The translations under genes and the position numbers were made by a program. Below the pieces are notes generated by a model. The model was not told the DNA's origin and ran no database searches. It saw only the letters and a list, made by a program, of their open reading frames with translations. 64,000 nt of DNA from Streptomyces sp. NBC_01216 (lineage in GTDB: Bacteria; Actinomycetota; Actinomycetes; Streptomycetales; Streptomycetaceae). Of this stretch, positions 27,168 to 36,261 are shown one piece after another. Every line of letters begins with the position of its first letter. The stretch's first letter is position 1. The DNA is taken from contig NZ_CP108677.1 in NCBI RefSeq assembly GCF_035994945.1, positions 806,001 to 870,000 on the forward strand, given 5' to 3'.

Positions 27168-28646
27168 GGTGTAAAAGGCGACGAGCGTAGGTTTCGTACT
27201 GAACCGACCAAAGTTCGTACGGAAGGACCCACGCTCGTGCACCATCGAGTATCCCCGACCGAGACCATCCGCGGCGAGATCGACGCCGTGTTCGCCGAGG
27301 GCCGGCCGCTGGCCGACTGCCTCGAGGACGTCGCCCGCCTCGGTGCCCGTCTGATCATCCAGTCCGCGCTCGAGGCCGAGGTTGACGAGTTCCTGGGCCG
27401 CGCCCGCTACCAGCGCGCCGACGCGGTCCAGGGTCAGGACCAGGCCCCGGCGGCGGACGCCCGGCCGGTGCCCGCTGCGCGGGCCGGCCACCGAAACGGT
27501 CACCGCGAGGTGACTGTCAAGACGACGTCTGGGCCGGTGAAGATCAAGAAGCCGAAGCTGCGCGGGACCACGGAGAAGTTCGCCTCGCGCCTGTTCGGGG
27601 CCACGGTGACGCGGACGAACGCGCTGGAATCCCTCGTCATCGCCTCGTTCGTGCGGGGCCTGTCCACCCGCGACGTGGAGAACACCCTCGCCGAAGCATT
27701 GGGCTCAGACGCCGCGCTGTCGAAGTCGACGGTCTCCAATATCTGCCAGAACATCCGTACGGACTACGACAGTTGGCGTCAGCGAGACCTGTCCCACGTC
27801 ACGCTGGACTACCTGTTCATCGACGCCTCCCATTTCCGGATGCACCCGAACGCCCCCGCCGAACCGGTCCTCGCCGCGTGGGGCATCGACACCGACGGCA
27901 AGCCCGTCTTCCTCGGCCTGGAAGCCGCCGGCTCGGAGTCCCACGACGCCTGGGCCGACTTCCTGACCGGCCTGCTCGAGCGCGGGCTCACGCCGCCGCT
28001 GCTGGTGATATCCGACGGCGGCGCTGGACTGATCTCCGCCAGCGAGCTCGTCCTGGGCCGCAGCCTGCGCCAGCGATGCCTGATCCACAAATGCCGCAAC
28101 GTCACCTCCAAGGTCAGCCGCCACGACCTGGAAGCGGTCAAGAAGGACTTCTGGGAGATCTTCGACACCGCCACACTCGGGATCCCGCCCGGCCAGCAAC
28201 TGGTCGACGCCGTCCAGCGCCGCATCGACGACTTCGCCACGAAGTGGGGGAAGGCTTACCCCGCAGCCGTCAAATCCCTTCTCACGGACCGGAGTTCACT
28301 CACCGCCTACCTTCGCTTCCCCGTCGAACACCACAAGCGGATCCGCCACTCCAACTTCATCGAGCGGACCTTCGGCGAGACCCGCCGACGGGTCAAGGTC
28401 ATCGGCCGCTTCCCCGGCGAGACCAGCTGCGTCTCCCTCGCCTTCGCCGTCCTCGACCGCGCCGCCACCGGCTGGCGCGGCTTCACCACCACCCCCGCCA
28501 CCGCACGCCAGCTCGAACGCATGCGCCGCGGCCTGCTCCACCCCGCCGAAGCAGAAGTGATCCACCTCGCAGCACCGGCCCGCGTGTCCCTCACCAAGGC
28601 CGCGTAACATCGACCACCACGAAACCCCTCGTCGAGCTTTTACACC
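27168..28646 (+). mobile_element. IS256-family insertion sequence
   Basis: GGTGTAAAAG at 27168-27177 is mirrored by CTTTTACACC ending at 28646. Further inside, the repeats continue imperfectly (CGACGAG... GTTTCG). The transposase lies between them. The flanking 8-9 bases are not duplicated, so either the element is old or its surroundings were rearranged. Confidence 0.82.
27237..28607 (+). CDS. IS256-family (mutator-type) transposase
   Basis: This is a 456-residue transposase. The N-terminal region contains LIIQSALEAEVDEFLGRARY and RNGHREVTVKTTSGPVKIKK. The DDE domain shows LDYLFIDASHFRMH (first Asp), PPLLVISDGGAGLISASELV (second Asp), the CLIHKCRNVTSKV helix and IRHSNFIERTFGETRRRVKV (Glu). 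These are all family signatures and are intact. The GTG at 27237 is taken as the start because family homology (SPTETIRGEIDAVFAEGRPL) begins at once. The gene is full length with no frameshift, so it may be active. Confidence 0.92.
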   Translation: MHHRVSPTETIRGEIDAVFAEGRPLADCLEDVARLGARLIIQSALEAEVDEFLGRARYQRADAVQGQDQAPAADARPVPAARAGHRNGHREVTVKTTSGPVKIKKPKLRGTTEKFASRLFGATVTRTNALESLVIASFVRGLSTRDVENTLAEALGSDAALSKSTVSNICQNIRTDYDSWRQRDLSHVTLDYLFIDASHFRMHPNAPAEPVLAAWGIDTDGKPVFLGLEAAGSESHDAWADFLTGLLERGLTPPLLVISDGGAGLISASELVLGRSLRQRCLIHKCRNVTSKVSRHDLEAVKKDFWEIFDTATLGIPPGQQLVDAVQRRIDDFATKWGKAYPAAVKSLLTDRSSLTAYLRFPVEHHKRIRHSNFIERTFGETRRRVKVIGRFPGETSCVSLAFAVLDRAATGWRGFTTTPATARQLERMRRGLLHPAEAEVIHLAAPARVSLTKAA

Positions 28647-28940
28647 GCTCCGAGGACGCGACCCCGGTCCGCATGGACCTCGCCGGGGAGGGTGTCGATG
28701 CGGTACGTCTGCCGGCCTGTGCTGCTGGAGTTCGCGCCACCCGCAGGTGGCGTGGTCCGGAAGCGGCGTCGTAACGCTGGACGGCATCTCACCCGCAGGC
28801 TACCCAAAGCCCGGCTGAGCGCAGAAGACACTTGCCTTGAGGCGAGCCGCGCCCGACCCGACGGTTATCGGGGTGAAGAGGTCGGCGTCGTCGCATACCC
28901 GCCGGTGGGCTGGCGCTTGGGCCGATCCGGTGCGTGTCGG

Positions 28941-29240
28941 CTACCGGTTCCCCGGGAGCCGAGCCGTCAGGAGGAGCTCGGCGGTCGCGCGGGCGGTCAG
29001 GGCGCTGTCCGGGGTCCGGTCGAGGTGCGCGGCGGTGACGGGCCCCGTCGCAGAGCCGTACAAGGGCTGCGACGAGTCCGCTGTCCGTGTCAGCGCCGAG
29101 CGGCGCCAAGAGGCGTGTGAAAAGGGCGGGCAGTCAGGCACGGTCATCGGCGATGGGCGCCCGGATTCCTCGTGGTGGGGGTACTCCGCCGCGGCGTTGG
29201 TGAAGGGGCAGCCGCGGAAGCCGGGCTCCTTCACCCGACT
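28941..29240 (-). pseudogene. TetR-family regulator, C-terminal relic with frameshifts and a nonsense codon
   Basis: On the minus strand one frame reads VKEPGFRGCPFTNAAAEYPH. A second frame carries the natural continuation (LPALFTRLLAPLGADTDSGL, VAALVRLCDGA) with a TGA where AWL is expected. The first frame then resumes with AAHLDRTPDSALTARATAEL, typical of TetR C-terminal ligand domains. The N-terminal DNA-binding domain is absent: sequence beyond 29250 leads into the IS630 element. The gene is decayed and non-functional. Confidence 0.7.
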
Positions 29241-29348
29241 ATGCGGCCGATGCACGGCGGAATATAGCTGCAAATCCCCGGTTTCCGAAACCGGGGATCG
29301 TGTAGATGATCGAAACTCCACCGCCGCTTCCCTGCACTCGAGTCGAAA

Positions 29349-30466
29349 GGTATTGAGCCGAAACTCATCGGTTGCCTGGTCGTTGATCGGGTGTGATCGA
29401 GGGTGGGGATATGCGTCGGCTGTCGCCGGATGCGCAGGAGGATCTTCGGCTGCGGGTGGTTGCGGCGCTGGAGTCGGGGCGGGTGGCGACGTACGGCCGG
29501 GCCGCGGAGATGTTCGGCGTGTCCGAAAGGTCGGTGGGCACCTGGTGGCGGGCCTTCAAGGCTGGTGGCAGGCCAGCGCTGCTGGCGGCGGAGCGTGAAT
29601 CGCGGGCGGGGAAAGGCGAGTTGCTCGATAGCTGCGCACGCGGTGCGGTGTTGCGGGCGATGCGGGACTACACCCCGGCCGACCTGGGGCAGAGCGGGGT
29701 GATGTGGACCCGTGCCTCGACGAGAGCCTTGATCCGGCTGGTGTGTGGGGTGTCGATGACGGAACAGGGGGTGGGCAAATGGCTGCGTCGGCATGGCTTC
29801 ACGCCGCAGCGTCCCGCCCGCCGCTCCTACCGGCAGCAGCCCGCACAGGTGCGGGCCTGGCTGGAGGAGGAGTACCCGGCGATCGCCGCACGGGCCCGAC
29901 GGGAGAAGGCCGAGCTGGTCTGGGCCGACCAGTGCGGCCTGCGGTCCGACACCGCTCCGCCCGGACGCTCCTGGGCCCCCGCCGGGCACACCCCGATCGT
30001 GCGGGTCAACGGCCGCCGCTTCAGGGTCAACATCATGTCCGCGGTCGCTTCGCGGGGCGCGCTGTGGTTCACCGTCTTCCCCGGCAAGTTCACCGCGAAG
30101 GTGTTCTGCGCGTTCCTCGACCGCCTCGCCGCGCAGGCCCGCCGCAAGGTTCATGTCATCGTCGACCGGCACCCGGTCCATCGCAGCAAGGCCGTCAAGG
30201 AGTGGCTCGTCGAGAACGCCGAGCGGATCGAGCTGCACCTGATGCCCGGCTACAGCCCTGAACTCAACCCCGACGCGCTGCTGAACGCCGACCTCAAACA
30301 CCACATCCACGCGGCCCGCGCCACCTCGACCGACGACCTCGCCCGCGAAACCCGCCGCTTCCTACACCGCCGACAGCGCCAACCCCACATCGTGTCCGGC
30401 TACTTCCACGGCCGCCACGTCCGCTACACGATCCAGTAGGAAACCCATCAGTTTCGGCTCAATACC
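29349..30466 (+). mobile_element. IS630-family insertion sequence
   Basis: TTGAGCCGAAACT after TA at 29351-29352 is mirrored by AGTTTCGGCTCAA before TA at 30463-30464. A TA duplication is the hallmark of IS630/Tc1-type insertion. Homology of the ends extends a few bases outwards (AGGTA...TACCT). One transposase gene fills the element. Confidence 0.85.
29411..30439 (+). CDS. IS630-family transposase
   Basis: This transposase of about 342 residues starts at ATG 29411 after a G-rich site; a GTG at 29393 is the alternative. The N-terminal helix-turn-helix is VATYGRAAEMFGVSERSVGT WWRAF. The DDE domain has LVWADQCGLRSDT (first Asp), HVIVDRHPVHRSKAVKEWL (second Asp) and MPGYSPELNPDALLNADLKH. In related transposases the last block usually reads NPDE; here Ala replaces the Glu that normally completes the triad. 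If this reading is right, the enzyme may be inactive despite a full-length frame. Confidence 0.9.
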   Translation: MRRLSPDAQEDLRLRVVAALESGRVATYGRAAEMFGVSERSVGTWWRAFKAGGRPALLAAERESRAGKGELLDSCARGAVLRAMRDYTPADLGQSGVMWTRASTRALIRLVCGVSMTEQGVGKWLRRHGFTPQRPARRSYRQQPAQVRAWLEEEYPAIAARARREKAELVWADQCGLRSDTAPPGRSWAPAGHTPIVRVNGRRFRVNIMSAVASRGALWFTVFPGKFTAKVFCAFLDRLAAQARRKVHVIVDRHPVHRSKAVKEWLVENAERIELHLMPGYSPELNPDALLNADLKHHIHAARATSTDDLARETRRFLHRRQRQPHIVSGYFHGRHVRYTIQ

Positions 30467-30871
30467 TGTCGTCCGATGGCACAGCTTCGATCCCATAATC
30501 CCTAGCGCCGCCCTGCTCCGGGAGCGCCACGGCGCCCAAGACTCGTTCCGGAAGCCAACCACCGCCCCACAGCCCGAACGGGGATGCCACGCGCCTTCCA
30601 CCTCGGGGCGGAATCGTCTCGGGCTAGGCGCATTGATCACTCAGTGAGCCGCGGCCCTCGAGAGCAAACCGCTGCCTCGGATGGACCCTCAGCCAGCCGC
30701 ACCCACCAGCGGAGTTGTTCTCCGTGTGCGAATCCGGCGGTCTTTCGCTGGACTTTTCAAACGTTCCCCCTATGGTCGTCGTCCCACCATTCCTCCACAC
30801 AGGGGAGCGTGACCGACCTGTCTCTTGCACCGACTCGCCCGATCGGCGTTCTACGCCATCGCAAGGACCCC
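30467..30871. other. Intergenic region upstream of xis
   Basis: The 405 nt between IS630 and the excisionase gene show no convincing gene. They presumably include the xis-int promoter. No clear operator or terminator was seen. Confidence 0.4.
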
Positions 30872-31123
30872 ATGTCATCCCAGGAATCCGCGAAGAGCGG
30901 ACGAAACGTTTCCCCCGATCTGGTCACCGGCAAATGGCTAACGACCGATGAACTCGCAGGCATCTTGAACGTCGATCCCTCCACACTCCGTCGCTGGCGC
31001 ACCGCCCGCCCCCTGCAGGGGCCGCCGTTCGTCCCTGTGTCCGATCGCGTCACCCTCTACAGCGCGATCGACGTCGAGCACTGGCTGCGCAGTCGCCGCG
31101 TCGACCCTGAACAGGCGGCCTGA
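30872..31123 (+). CDS. xis: Excisionase-like helix-turn-helix protein (Xis)
   Basis: This 83-residue protein starts at ATG 30872. The core, GKWLTTDELAGILNVDPSTL followed by RRWRTARPLQGPPFVPVSDR, is a MerR-like winged helix-turn-helix. It ends with the SAIDVEHWLRSRR pattern found in actinobacterial excisionases. It is encoded one base before the integrase gene on the same strand, the standard xis-int arrangement of pSAM2-like integrative elements, where Xis promotes excision. The upstream open frame to 30584 does not look like protein. Confidence 0.85.
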   Translation: MSSQESAKSGRNVSPDLVTGKWLTTDELAGILNVDPSTLRRWRTARPLQGPPFVPVSDRVTLYSAIDVEHWLRSRRVDPEQAA

Positions 31124-31124
31124 C

Positions 31125-32360
31125 ATGGCGATAGCGACACCCACCGCCGCTGTCGAAGCCGTTCCGATCGGGGTCCGTCTCACCGCTGATGTCGAGTACC
31201 GGCCGAATCGCCCTTCGCCCTACCGGGCACGCGTGCGCTGGTGGGACCCCGAGACCAAGTCCCGCAAGTCCGTCTCTGAGGCCAAGGAGACCGAGGATGA
31301 AGCCCAGGAGTGGATCTCTGCCCTGGTCGAGGCCGCCCAGGCCGGCATCAACCCGTCGCTTGCCACCATGCCGCTGGCCGACTACGGCACCGCAAACATG
31401 GACCTCGCGCTTCGAGGGCTGGAACTCAAGACACTCGACCCCTATATGGCCGGTTGGCGTCTGCGCGTAGTGCCCTCCCTCGGGCACCTGCCGGTTCGAA
31501 TGATCACCAACGGTGCAGTGGACCGCACCGTCTACCGGTGGATCGCTGACGAATACAGCCGCTCCACCGTGAAGAACACCATCGCCGTCCTCGTTCGCGT
31601 CATGGAGCAGGCCGTTCGCGACGGGCTCATCAAGGTCAACCCCGCCCGGGTCAGCGGCTGGCAGCGCCAGTACCAGCAGGTCGAGGACGAACTGAACGAC
31701 CCGCGTGCGCTTGCCCTGCCGGACTGGGAGACCCTCCGGGCCCTCGCCAAGGCCCTGGTCGCTCGCTCATACGGCCAATACCAGGGCTGGGGCGACGTGG
31801 TCACCTTCGCCGCATCGACAGCAGCCCGCATCGGCGAGGTCTCCGGAGTCCGCGTCAAGGACATCGACACCGACAACTGGATCTGGACCGTACGACGGCA
31901 GACCACCCCCGCCCAAGGCGGTCTCGTCGACAAGGCCACCAAGGGAAAGCGCGCCCGCAAGGTACCCCTCATCGAAGAAGTACGGCCGATGGTCGCCCAG
32001 CGGCTGCTGGCCGTCGGCAATGACCCCGATGCCCGGATCTTCTTCGGACCGCGTGGCGGTCGCATCTCCACCGCGGTCCTGCGCGACGCCACTCACTGGG
32101 ACGACGTCGTCACGGAACTCGGCTTCGAACACCTCCGACGGCACGACCTGCGCCACACCGGACTGACCTGGTTCGCCGACGCCGGCGTGCCGCTCCACGT
32201 CCTGCGCAAGATCGCCGGGCACGGCTCGCTGACCACCACTCAGCGCTACCTGCACCCCGACGCCGGCCAGATCACCGCAGCTGGTGCCGCGCTGTCTGCG
32301 CACCTCATGGTGCTCCGTGCACCTCGTTCGCTGCCAGTCACGGCCGTCACCGCAATCTGA
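31125..32360 (+). CDS. int: Tyrosine recombinase (phage-type integrase)
   Basis: This is a 411-residue site-specific recombinase. After an Arm-DNA-type N-terminus (YRARVRWWDPETKSRKSVSE), the SAM-like core-binding domain covers roughly residues 100-185. The catalytic domain shows STAARIGEVSGVRVKDID (Arg I), HLRRHDLRHTGLTWFADAG (HxLRH), HGSLTTTQRYLHP and the nucleophilic tyrosine in QRYLHP. All catalytic residues are present. The gene ends 100 nt before the 3' end of tRNA-Pro, the expected position for an integrase whose attachment site is the tRNA 3' end. It looks intact, although the rest of an integrative element is not evident in the window. Confidence 0.93.
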   Translation: MAIATPTAAVEAVPIGVRLTADVEYRPNRPSPYRARVRWWDPETKSRKSVSEAKETEDEAQEWISALVEAAQAGINPSLATMPLADYGTANMDLALRGLELKTLDPYMAGWRLRVVPSLGHLPVRMITNGAVDRTVYRWIADEYSRSTVKNTIAVLVRVMEQAVRDGLIKVNPARVSGWQRQYQQVEDELNDPRALALPDWETLRALAKALVARSYGQYQGWGDVVTFAASTAARIGEVSGVRVKDIDTDNWIWTVRRQTTPAQGGLVDKATKGKRARKVPLIEEVRPMVAQRLLAVGNDPDARIFFGPRGGRISTAVLRDATHWDDVVTELGFEHLRRHDLRHTGLTWFADAGVPLHVLRKIAGHGSLTTTQRYLHPDAGQITAAGAALSAHLMVLRAPRSLPVTAVTAI

Positions 32361-32406
32361 CCCGCACTGACCGCCCTGGTCCCCAACTGGTCCCCAAAAA
32401 CGATCA

Positions 32407-32440
32407 AGAGGCCGTTTTGGATTGCTCCAAAACGGCCTCT
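32407..32440 (+). terminator. Strong hairpin between int and tRNA-Pro
   Basis: Fifteen bases (32407-32421) pair perfectly with 32426-32440 around the loop TTGC. The hairpin could terminate int on the plus strand and the tRNA transcript on the minus strand. Confidence 0.8.
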
Positions 32441-32459
32441 GACCTGCGACTCTTTCGAG

Positions 32460-32533
<74 letters not shown>

Positions 32534-32651
32534 ATGCCCGTCTGACCTGGGGTTTCCCCTGGCCGAACGCGCATGAGAACAATACCGCACTTCCCCCGGT
32601 GCTCACGAACCACTTCCCGGGCTTGACCTCAAGTCCACTTGAGGTAGCACG

Positions 32652-33407
32652 GTGGCTGCCATGACGAACACGGTCGACACCCTCGCCTCGCACGCACCGC
32701 GGACCCCGCGGGTCCGCCACGACTCCCGGGCCGGCCTCGACCGGCTGAACCGGCTGATGGCCCTCATGACCGGCGACGAGAAGCACTCGCCGGCCGCCAC
32801 GTCCACGCTCGACGCGCTGTGGGTGCTGTACGACCGGGTGCTGCGGGTCACGCCGGAGAACATCGGGGACCCGGGGCGAGACCGCTTCCTGCTGTCCAAG
32901 GGCCACGGACCCATGGCTTACTACGCCGTCCTCGCGGCGAAGGGGTTCTTCCCGGAGGAGCTCCTCGCCGGCTTCGGGTCGTACGACTCGCCGCTCGGGC
33001 ACCACCCGGACCGGACGCTCGTGCCGGGCGCGGAGATCGGCAGCGGGTCGCTGGGGCACGGGCTGCCCCTGGCGGTGGGGAGCGTGCTGGGGCTCCGGGC
33101 ACAGGGCCTGTCCGAGCCTCGGGTATGGGTGTTGATCGGCGACGCCGAACTGGACGAGGGCAGCAACCACGAGGCGCTCGCCTACGCCGGCCCCGCCGGC
33201 CTGGAGCAGCTGCACACCGTGGTGATCGACAACGGTTCCGCCACATACGGCCGGCCCGGCGGGATCGCGTCGCGTTTCGAGGCCGCCGGATGGTCCACGC
33301 AGACCGTCGACGGCCGTGATCACGAGGCGCTGCACGCCGCCTACACCGCGCCGCACCCCGGGCGACCGCGGGTCGTCGTGGCCCGTGTCGAGCCCAAGCA
33401 CGCCTGA
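32652..33407 (+). CDS. Transketolase, N-terminal (thiamine diphosphate) subunit
   Basis: This is the separate N-terminal subunit of a split transketolase, which moves two-carbon ketol units between sugar phosphates using thiamine diphosphate. Of 251 residues, RDRFLLSKGHGPMAYYAVLA, GSLGHGLPLAVGSVLGLRAQ and the cofactor motif VLIGDAELDEGSNHEALAYA (GDxxxxEG...N) are visible. The GTG at 32652 stands 6 nt after GAGGT; an ATG at 32661 is the alternative. The C-terminal subunit is encoded 33 nt downstream. The main chromosomal transketolase in such organisms is a single chain, so a split pair suggests a specialised pathway. Confidence 0.9.
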   Translation: MAAMTNTVDTLASHAPRTPRVRHDSRAGLDRLNRLMALMTGDEKHSPAATSTLDALWVLYDRVLRVTPENIGDPGRDRFLLSKGHGPMAYYAVLAAKGFFPEELLAGFGSYDSPLGHHPDRTLVPGAEIGSGSLGHGLPLAVGSVLGLRAQGLSEPRVWVLIGDAELDEGSNHEALAYAGPAGLEQLHTVVIDNGSATYGRPGGIASRFEAAGWSTQTVDGRDHEALHAAYTAPHPGRPRVVVARVEPKHA

Positions 33408-33440
33408 ACCCCACCGTACCGGACCGAGGAGCACCTTTCC

Positions 33441-34334
33441 GTGGACACCATGCGCGACCGTTTCGTCTCCACCACCAGCCGACTGCTCGACGAGGACCCT
33501 CGCCTCGCCGTCGTCCTCGCCGAGATCAGCCGGGACGGTTTCCGGGAGGCCGAACGACGACACCCTGACCGGGTGATCAACGTGGGGATCCGCGAGCAGC
33601 TGCTGGTCGGCGCGGGCGGCGGACTCGCCCTGACCGGCATGCGTCCGTTGCTGCACACCTTCGCGAGCTTCCTCGTGGAGCGTCCCTTCGAGCAGCTGAA
33701 GCTGGATTTCGGCCACCAGGGTGTTGCCGGGGTCCTGGTCAGCGCCGGCGCCTCGTACGACTGGCCGGCCGGCGGGTTCACCCATATGTCTCCCGGTGAC
33801 GTGGCCCTGCTCGACACCCTCGACGGCTGGACGGTCCACGTGCCCGGCCATCCGGACGAGGCGGAGGAGCTGGTGCGCCGGGCCGTCCGGGGCGACGACC
33901 TCGTCTATGTCCGGCTCTCGACCCAGTCCAACGCCGCGTCCCGAACCGCCACCGGTGGCTTCACCTCGGTCCGTGCGGGCCGGGACGGCGTGGTCGTCGC
34001 GGTCGGTCCGATGCTGGACGACGTCCTCGCGGCCACCGAGGGCCTCGATGTGACCGTCCTCTACACGGCCACGATCCGTCCCTTCGACGCCGACGGTCTG
34101 CGCCGGGCCGTGGACGTCTCCCGCCCGGACGTCGTCCTGGTCGAGCCGTACCTCGCCGGCACGTCCACGTCCGCGGCCGACGACGCACTGATGGACCTGC
34201 CCCACCGCGTGCTCGGCCTGGGCGTCGCGCGGCGCGAGCTGCGCAGGTACGGGAGCGTCGAGGAGCACCTGGCCGGCCAGGGGCTGGACGCGGCCGGGCT
34301 GAGGGGGCGGATCACGGCCTTCCTCGGCCAGTGA
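33441..34334 (+). CDS. Transketolase, C-terminal (pyrimidine-binding) subunit
   Basis: This is the partner of the preceding gene, 297 residues, starting at GTG 33441 after GAGGAG. The pyrimidine domain shows RVINVGIREQLLVGAGGGLA, with the catalytic glutamate in IREQ that activates the cofactor. HTFASFLVERPFEQLKLDFG follows. The C-terminal transketolase domain (GRDGVVVAVGPMLDDVLAAT, VDVSRPDVVLVEPYLAGT) follows. Both subunits should form one active alpha2beta2 enzyme. The reaction type is clear; the sugar substrate is not. Confidence 0.9.
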   Translation: MDTMRDRFVSTTSRLLDEDPRLAVVLAEISRDGFREAERRHPDRVINVGIREQLLVGAGGGLALTGMRPLLHTFASFLVERPFEQLKLDFGHQGVAGVLVSAGASYDWPAGGFTHMSPGDVALLDTLDGWTVHVPGHPDEAEELVRRAVRGDDLVYVRLSTQSNAASRTATGGFTSVRAGRDGVVVAVGPMLDDVLAATEGLDVTVLYTATIRPFDADGLRRAVDVSRPDVVLVEPYLAGTSTSAADDALMDLPHRVLGLGVARRELRRYGSVEEHLAGQGLDAAGLRGRITAFLGQ

Positions 34335-34949
34335 CCAGCCCCGGACCCGGGGAGAGAGCAGCGCCACCGCCCCGGTACGCCGTCGGCCCCCGCCCCGGTC
34401 CGGCTGCGGCACCGCCGGCGCCGCGGAGGGCAGCTCCCGCTCGACGGCGGAGCCAGGCGCGCGCCGCGGCGGACACGACGGGCCGCACGCCACTCACTCC
34501 CCGTAGCGCTCCTCGCGCTCCCGCGCACCCTCCTGCGCCGGTCCCGCTGCCGGACCGAAGGCCGCGCGGGCCCGGGAGGCCCGTCGTCGCGGCCTTCGCA
34601 GGGCACGGCATCAACTCCGGCATGCCGAATCTTTGATGAAGAAGTGACTGATGTAGTGAATCATCCGTCCTGATCGGCATACTTCCGCGCACTGATCGCC
34701 AAGGACAGGTGGCAGAAACGCGCCCAAGGGGAATGTCCCGTTCGCCGGACCGACTAGGCCAAGACCATGCGAAACACAGTCGGTTCCAAACGTCAATCAG
34801 TCCTGTTTCGGACAAAGTCCGTGGCGATATTGCTCCGGTCTCGAAAGATCAACACCATGTGGTGGTCGGCCTGTTCGGGACGGGGTCACTGCCGATGCAC
34901 CACCTGTTCGAACAATCACGCGAACAGGCGTTTCGCAGGGAGGACTCGT
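34335..34949. other. Long upstream region of the acyl-CoA dehydrogenase-like gene
   Basis: This stretch contains no supported gene. The first 280 nt are GC-rich; the last 300 nt are noticeably more AT-rich, as in regulated Streptomyces promoters. The inverted repeat at 34903-34928 lies near the start codon. Confidence 0.5.
34903..34928 (+). promoter_or_regulatory. Inverted repeat, possible operator
   Basis: CCTGTTCG (34903-34910) and CGAACAGG (34921-34928) are perfect inverted halves with a 10-nt spacer, ending 21 nt before the ATG at 34950. The spacing fits a dimeric regulator. The binding protein is unknown. Confidence 0.4.
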
Positions 34950-36149
34950 ATGGACGGCTACTTCACCAGCCGACTGCATCATCAGCTGCGGTCGAGCGTC
35001 CGGGACTTCGCGGAGCGTGAGGTTCGGCCACGCATACCCGAGATGGAGGCGGCACGTTCCGTCCATCACGAACTGTCGCGGCTGATCGCCGAACAGGGCT
35101 GGCTGGGAGCGACAATCGGCCACGAGTACGGCGGCATGGCGGCCGGCCATCTGGCCAAGACCATCATCATCGAGGAGCTCTCCCGGGTCAGCGGTGCGAT
35201 GGGCGCCATGGTCCAGGCATCCCAGCTCGGCACCGCCAAGATCGTCCACTTCGGCAGCGACGAGCAGCGCAAGACGTGGCTTCCCGCCATCGCCGCGGGC
35301 GCGTGCCTGCCGACCATCGCCGTCACCGAACCCGGCTCGGGCGGTCACGTCCTCGGGATGACGGCGAGCGCGGTCCGCGACGGGGACGACTACGTCCTCA
35401 ACGGCAGCAAGGTCTTCGTCGGCAACAGCCACGTCGGCGATCTCCACGGCGTGGTGGTGCGGACGGGCCCCGGCTCCAAGGGCCTGACGGCCTTCCTGGT
35501 CGAGTCGGACCGTCCCGGCTTCCGTACCGGCCCCCAGCAGCAGGCCATGGGCCTGCACGGCTTCAGCTTCGGCGAGCTGATCTTCGAGAACTGCCGTGTC
35601 CCCGCAGCCAACCGGCTCGGCGACGAAGGCGAGGGCCTCGCCGTCGCGTACTCGTCGAGCGTGCTGTACGGACGGGCCAATCTGACGGCCGTCTCCCTCG
35701 GCATCCACCAGGCGATCATGGAGGAGACCACGCAGTTCGCCACCGAACGGCACCGCTACGGGAACCCGCTCCACGAACTGCCCACCGTGAAGCTGAAGCT
35801 GGGCCAGATGCAGTCCCGCCTGATGACCGCGCGGCTCACCGCCTACCACGCGGTCCACCTGCTCGACCAGGGCGTGTCCTGCGACGCCGAGCTGATGAAC
35901 GCCAAGCTCGTGAACGTCGAGTCGGCCCTCGACTCGGGTCGCAACGCGATGGAGGTCCACGCCGCCGCCGGGCTCTTCACGGACCGCCCGATCGAGCGCT
36001 ACCTGCGGGACGCCCACCACATCTTCGCCCCGGCCGGCACCTCCGACATCCAGCTGCTGCGCCTCGCCGAGGTGGCCCTGGGCACCGCCAAGGGCAGCTG
36101 GTCCGAGCGGCTCTCCGACCTGGTACGAAGGGAGCCGGCCCACGCCTGA
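34950..36149 (+). CDS. Acyl-CoA dehydrogenase family protein, catalytic glutamate apparently absent
   Basis: This 399-residue flavoprotein starts at ATG 34950 after GGGAGG; the open frame upstream to 34767 looks non-coding. Family landmarks are LIAEQGWLGATIGHEYGGMA, LPTIAVTEPGSGGHVLGMTA (FAD and substrate contact), LNGSKVFVGNSHVGD and RYLRDAHHIFAPAGTSDIQL. In canonical enzymes the last block reads EGTxxIQ with catalytic Glu; here it is AGTSDIQ. The alternative Glu position (usually xLERxxxA) reads VLYGRANLT, also without Glu. It may thus act on a carrier-bound substrate with a different base, or perform a non-dehydrogenase reaction. It lies downstream of the split transketolase and may share its pathway. 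Confidence 0.85.
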   Translation: MDGYFTSRLHHQLRSSVRDFAEREVRPRIPEMEAARSVHHELSRLIAEQGWLGATIGHEYGGMAAGHLAKTIIIEELSRVSGAMGAMVQASQLGTAKIVHFGSDEQRKTWLPAIAAGACLPTIAVTEPGSGGHVLGMTASAVRDGDDYVLNGSKVFVGNSHVGDLHGVVVRTGPGSKGLTAFLVESDRPGFRTGPQQQAMGLHGFSFGELIFENCRVPAANRLGDEGEGLAVAYSSSVLYGRANLTAVSLGIHQAIMEETTQFATERHRYGNPLHELPTVKLKLGQMQSRLMTARLTAYHAVHLLDQGVSCDAELMNAKLVNVESALDSGRNAMEVHAAAGLFTDRPIERYLRDAHHIFAPAGTSDIQLLRLAEVALGTAKGSWSERLSDLVRREPAHA

Positions 36150-36261
36150 TCGCAAGGATCGCGTACCTCCTCCCCCCTCCCCCGGGTCCCCACGCACACG
36201 CGCCCCGGCCCGGCCGAAGCCGTTCCGGGGCGCCGCTCTCGTGCCGGGGTGCGTAAGTCCC

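Noticed and set aside
32652..34334. 1-Deoxyxylulose-5-phosphate synthase replacing the missing dxs
   Set aside because: The two proteins have the split N- and C-terminal transketolase layout, far from the hopanoid genes, and do not form a single dxs-length chain.
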